Shown here piece after piece: positions 37,963 to 38,831 of a stretch of 38,831 nucleotides of DNA. Positions within the stretch are counted from its first letter, which is position 1. Each line of letters begins with the position of its first letter. The stretch covers positions 1-38,831 of the IMG/VR virus record IMGVR_UViG_3300043787_000148. One strand, written 5' to 3'. The stretch is from a virus. The position numbers were made by a program, and so were the translations under genes. The notes below the pieces were generated by a model. That model was not told where the DNA came from, did no database searches, and worked only from the letters and a program-made list of their open reading frames with translations.

Positions 37963-38556
37963 GCTTTCGGCCTGCCGCCGGGCGTCATCGTCCGAGGCCG
38001 CGTATATCCTGGCGAGCTCGGCGAGCCGTTTCTCGTGGTATGCGACCGCCTGCGCTCTGAGCTCCGGCGTGGGCGCGGTGCGCGCGTCCAGGATGCGATC
38101 GGCCTGCGACGGGCTATCAGCTGCGAGCGCCTCACGAAGGCGCCTGAAGTCCTCGACGACGCTCTGGTGCTCAGCCGAGCCGAGCCGCGCCTTCCCGGTC
38201 CTCCGGCCCGCCAGTGTCTCGGCGCGCACCCGATCGCGACGCTCCAGATCGCGCTGCGGCTGCATCCGCTTGTCGCATTCCACCCGGATCCGGTTGATCG
38301 ATGGAAGCCAGCTGTCCTCCGCGGGGAGGCCCCTGATCGGATTGCAGACCTCCCGGGCAACTTCCTCTGGGTAGCACGCCAGGGTGAGGGCCGCCGCGGC
38401 CACGTACGTCTCAGGATCGTTCGCGTCCGAAGCCCGGTAACAGCCGAAGAGGATCGTCGCTAAATGCGCCGCTTCCTGCGGGTCGCACGTCGGTTCGCGC
38501 TTCGCCAAGGCGCCTGACGAGGTCGCGCCCAGCTTCAACCAATGACCCTTTGCCAC
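37957..38556 (-). CDS. Conserved phage protein downstream of the replication gene (199 aa)
   Basis: A 199-residue protein starting at GTG, with AAAGGA eight bases upstream. The core (FGCYRASDANDPETYVAAAA, then YPEEVAREVCNPIRGLP and SWLPSINRIRVECD) is a pattern I know from phage proteins next to replication genes, followed by a charged helical C-terminus. The start lies 146 bases inside the upstream gene, so the overlap is long; a later start is possible. A remnant of its C-terminus is duplicated at 37516-37659. Confidence 0.6.
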   Translation of the reverse strand: MAKGHWLKLGATSSGALAKREPTCDPQEAAHLATILFGCYRASDANDPETYVAAAALTLACYPEEVAREVCNPIRGLPAEDSWLPSINRIRVECDKRMQPQRDLERRDRVRAETLAGRRTGKARLGSAEHQSVVEDFRRLREALAADSPSQADRILDARTAPTPELRAQAVAYHEKRLAELARIYAASDDDARRQAESS

Positions 38557-38831
38557 GGCCTGGTCCTTTCTTGCGAGCTGCAGTTTCCCGCAGCCGGTTG
38601 CGGAAGGTGGCGTCCCAATCGAGCTTTCTGGCTCGCTGGCCAGGGACGCCGCGCCAGTAGTCGCGGAACTCGGCCACCGCCTCGTCGAGCGACTGCTCCG
38701 CGAAGCCCAAGCCCTTGGCGAAGGCGCGAAGGGCATCCGAGGGGGCCCAGCCTTCGGGAAGGCGAGCGCCAAGCTTCGTGCCCGCGCGCACGCCCGCGTT
38801 CTCATCGGGAAGTGGGGAAGAGGGGGGGTTT
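38411..38831 (-). CDS. C-terminus of a probable replication / primosomal protein (partial)
   Basis: The frame is open to the right edge, so the start is missing. It reads KLGARLPEGWAPSDALRAFA, then LDEAVAEFRDYWRGVPGQ and KLDWDATFRNRLRETAARK. FxDYW...KxDWxATxRNxL is typical of the C-terminal DNA-binding part of phage replication initiators and DnaT-like proteins that load helicase. The last 50 residues overlap the next gene. Only the C-terminal part is in view. Confidence 0.65.
   Translation of the reverse strand, partial: NPPSSPLPDENAGVRAGTKLGARLPEGWAPSDALRAFAKGLGFAEQSLDEAVAEFRDYWRGVPGQRARKLDWDATFRNRLRETAARKKGPGRGKGSLVEAGRDLVRRLGEARTDVRPAGSGAFSDDPLRLLPGFGRERS

Noticed and set aside
1-38831. 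CRISPR arrays, tRNA or rRNA genes, insertion sequences
   Set aside because: No regularly spaced identical repeats, cloverleaf-like segments, rRNA words or transposase genes were found on reading.
1-38831. The window being a complete circular genome
   Set aside because: The two ends share no terminal repeat that I can see, and the right-edge gene is cut without a clear continuation at the left edge; not supported.

Overview
The window is the greater part of a temperate, tailed, podovirus-like phage (or prophage) of a high-GC alphaproteobacterium, probably of the Hyphomicrobiales. Evidence for the phage: a DUF4102-type tyrosine integrase, portal, scaffold-like protein, DUF5309-type major capsid protein, adaptor, tail nozzle, tail fibre, ejection-type proteins, GH19 endolysin and large terminase. 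Evidence for the host group: very GC-rich third codon positions, a DUF3309 membrane protein and a PEP-CTERM tail of the PEAPTWAM type. No host housekeeping gene, rRNA, tRNA, insertion sequence or CRISPR array was found. The gene at the right edge is cut, and a short coding tail at the left edge probably is too, so the element extends beyond the window.

Layout. 1-2385 (+): end of an upstream gene, a terminator, the integrase, a translationally coupled cysteine-cluster protein and a 57-residue membrane protein. 2379-22155 (-): one tightly packed late operon, in transcription order portal, small helical protein, scaffold, capsid, small head protein, two membrane proteins, adaptor, two secreted proteins, tail fibre with a small chaperone-like partner, fibre-like protein, nozzle, and ejection or wall-digesting proteins. 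22346-25020 (+): endolysin, a Pro/Gly repeat protein and the large terminase, on the strand opposite to portal. 25013-30377 (-): a cassette of small accessory genes including a zinc-ribbon protein, an Ig-like protein, a small-terminase-like HTH protein, a PEP-CTERM surface protein and a probable Acb2/Tad1 anti-defence sponge.

30378-33305 looks like the control region. It holds four spaced GAGAC repeats, a perfect 16-bp parS site, a gene-poor 470-bp stretch, and five copies of a 13-bp near-palindrome (GGGCAWWATGTCC) that overlap promoters of three genes. At least two promoters would give leaderless mRNAs. 33306-36593 (+) is an early-type operon with a Cro-like HTH protein and a second small-terminase-like protein. 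36544-38831 (-) carries small genes, a ribbon-helix-helix regulator (+), a duplicated gene remnant and the C-terminus of a probable replication protein.

Many starts were set by ATGA, GTGA or TGATG overlaps or by Shine-Dalgarno spacing. At least seven genes encode fewer than 60 residues. The most interesting points are the shared operator set, the parS site without parAB in view, the PEP-CTERM moron and the Acb2/Tad1-like protein. All functional calls come from reading the sequence; no database search was run.
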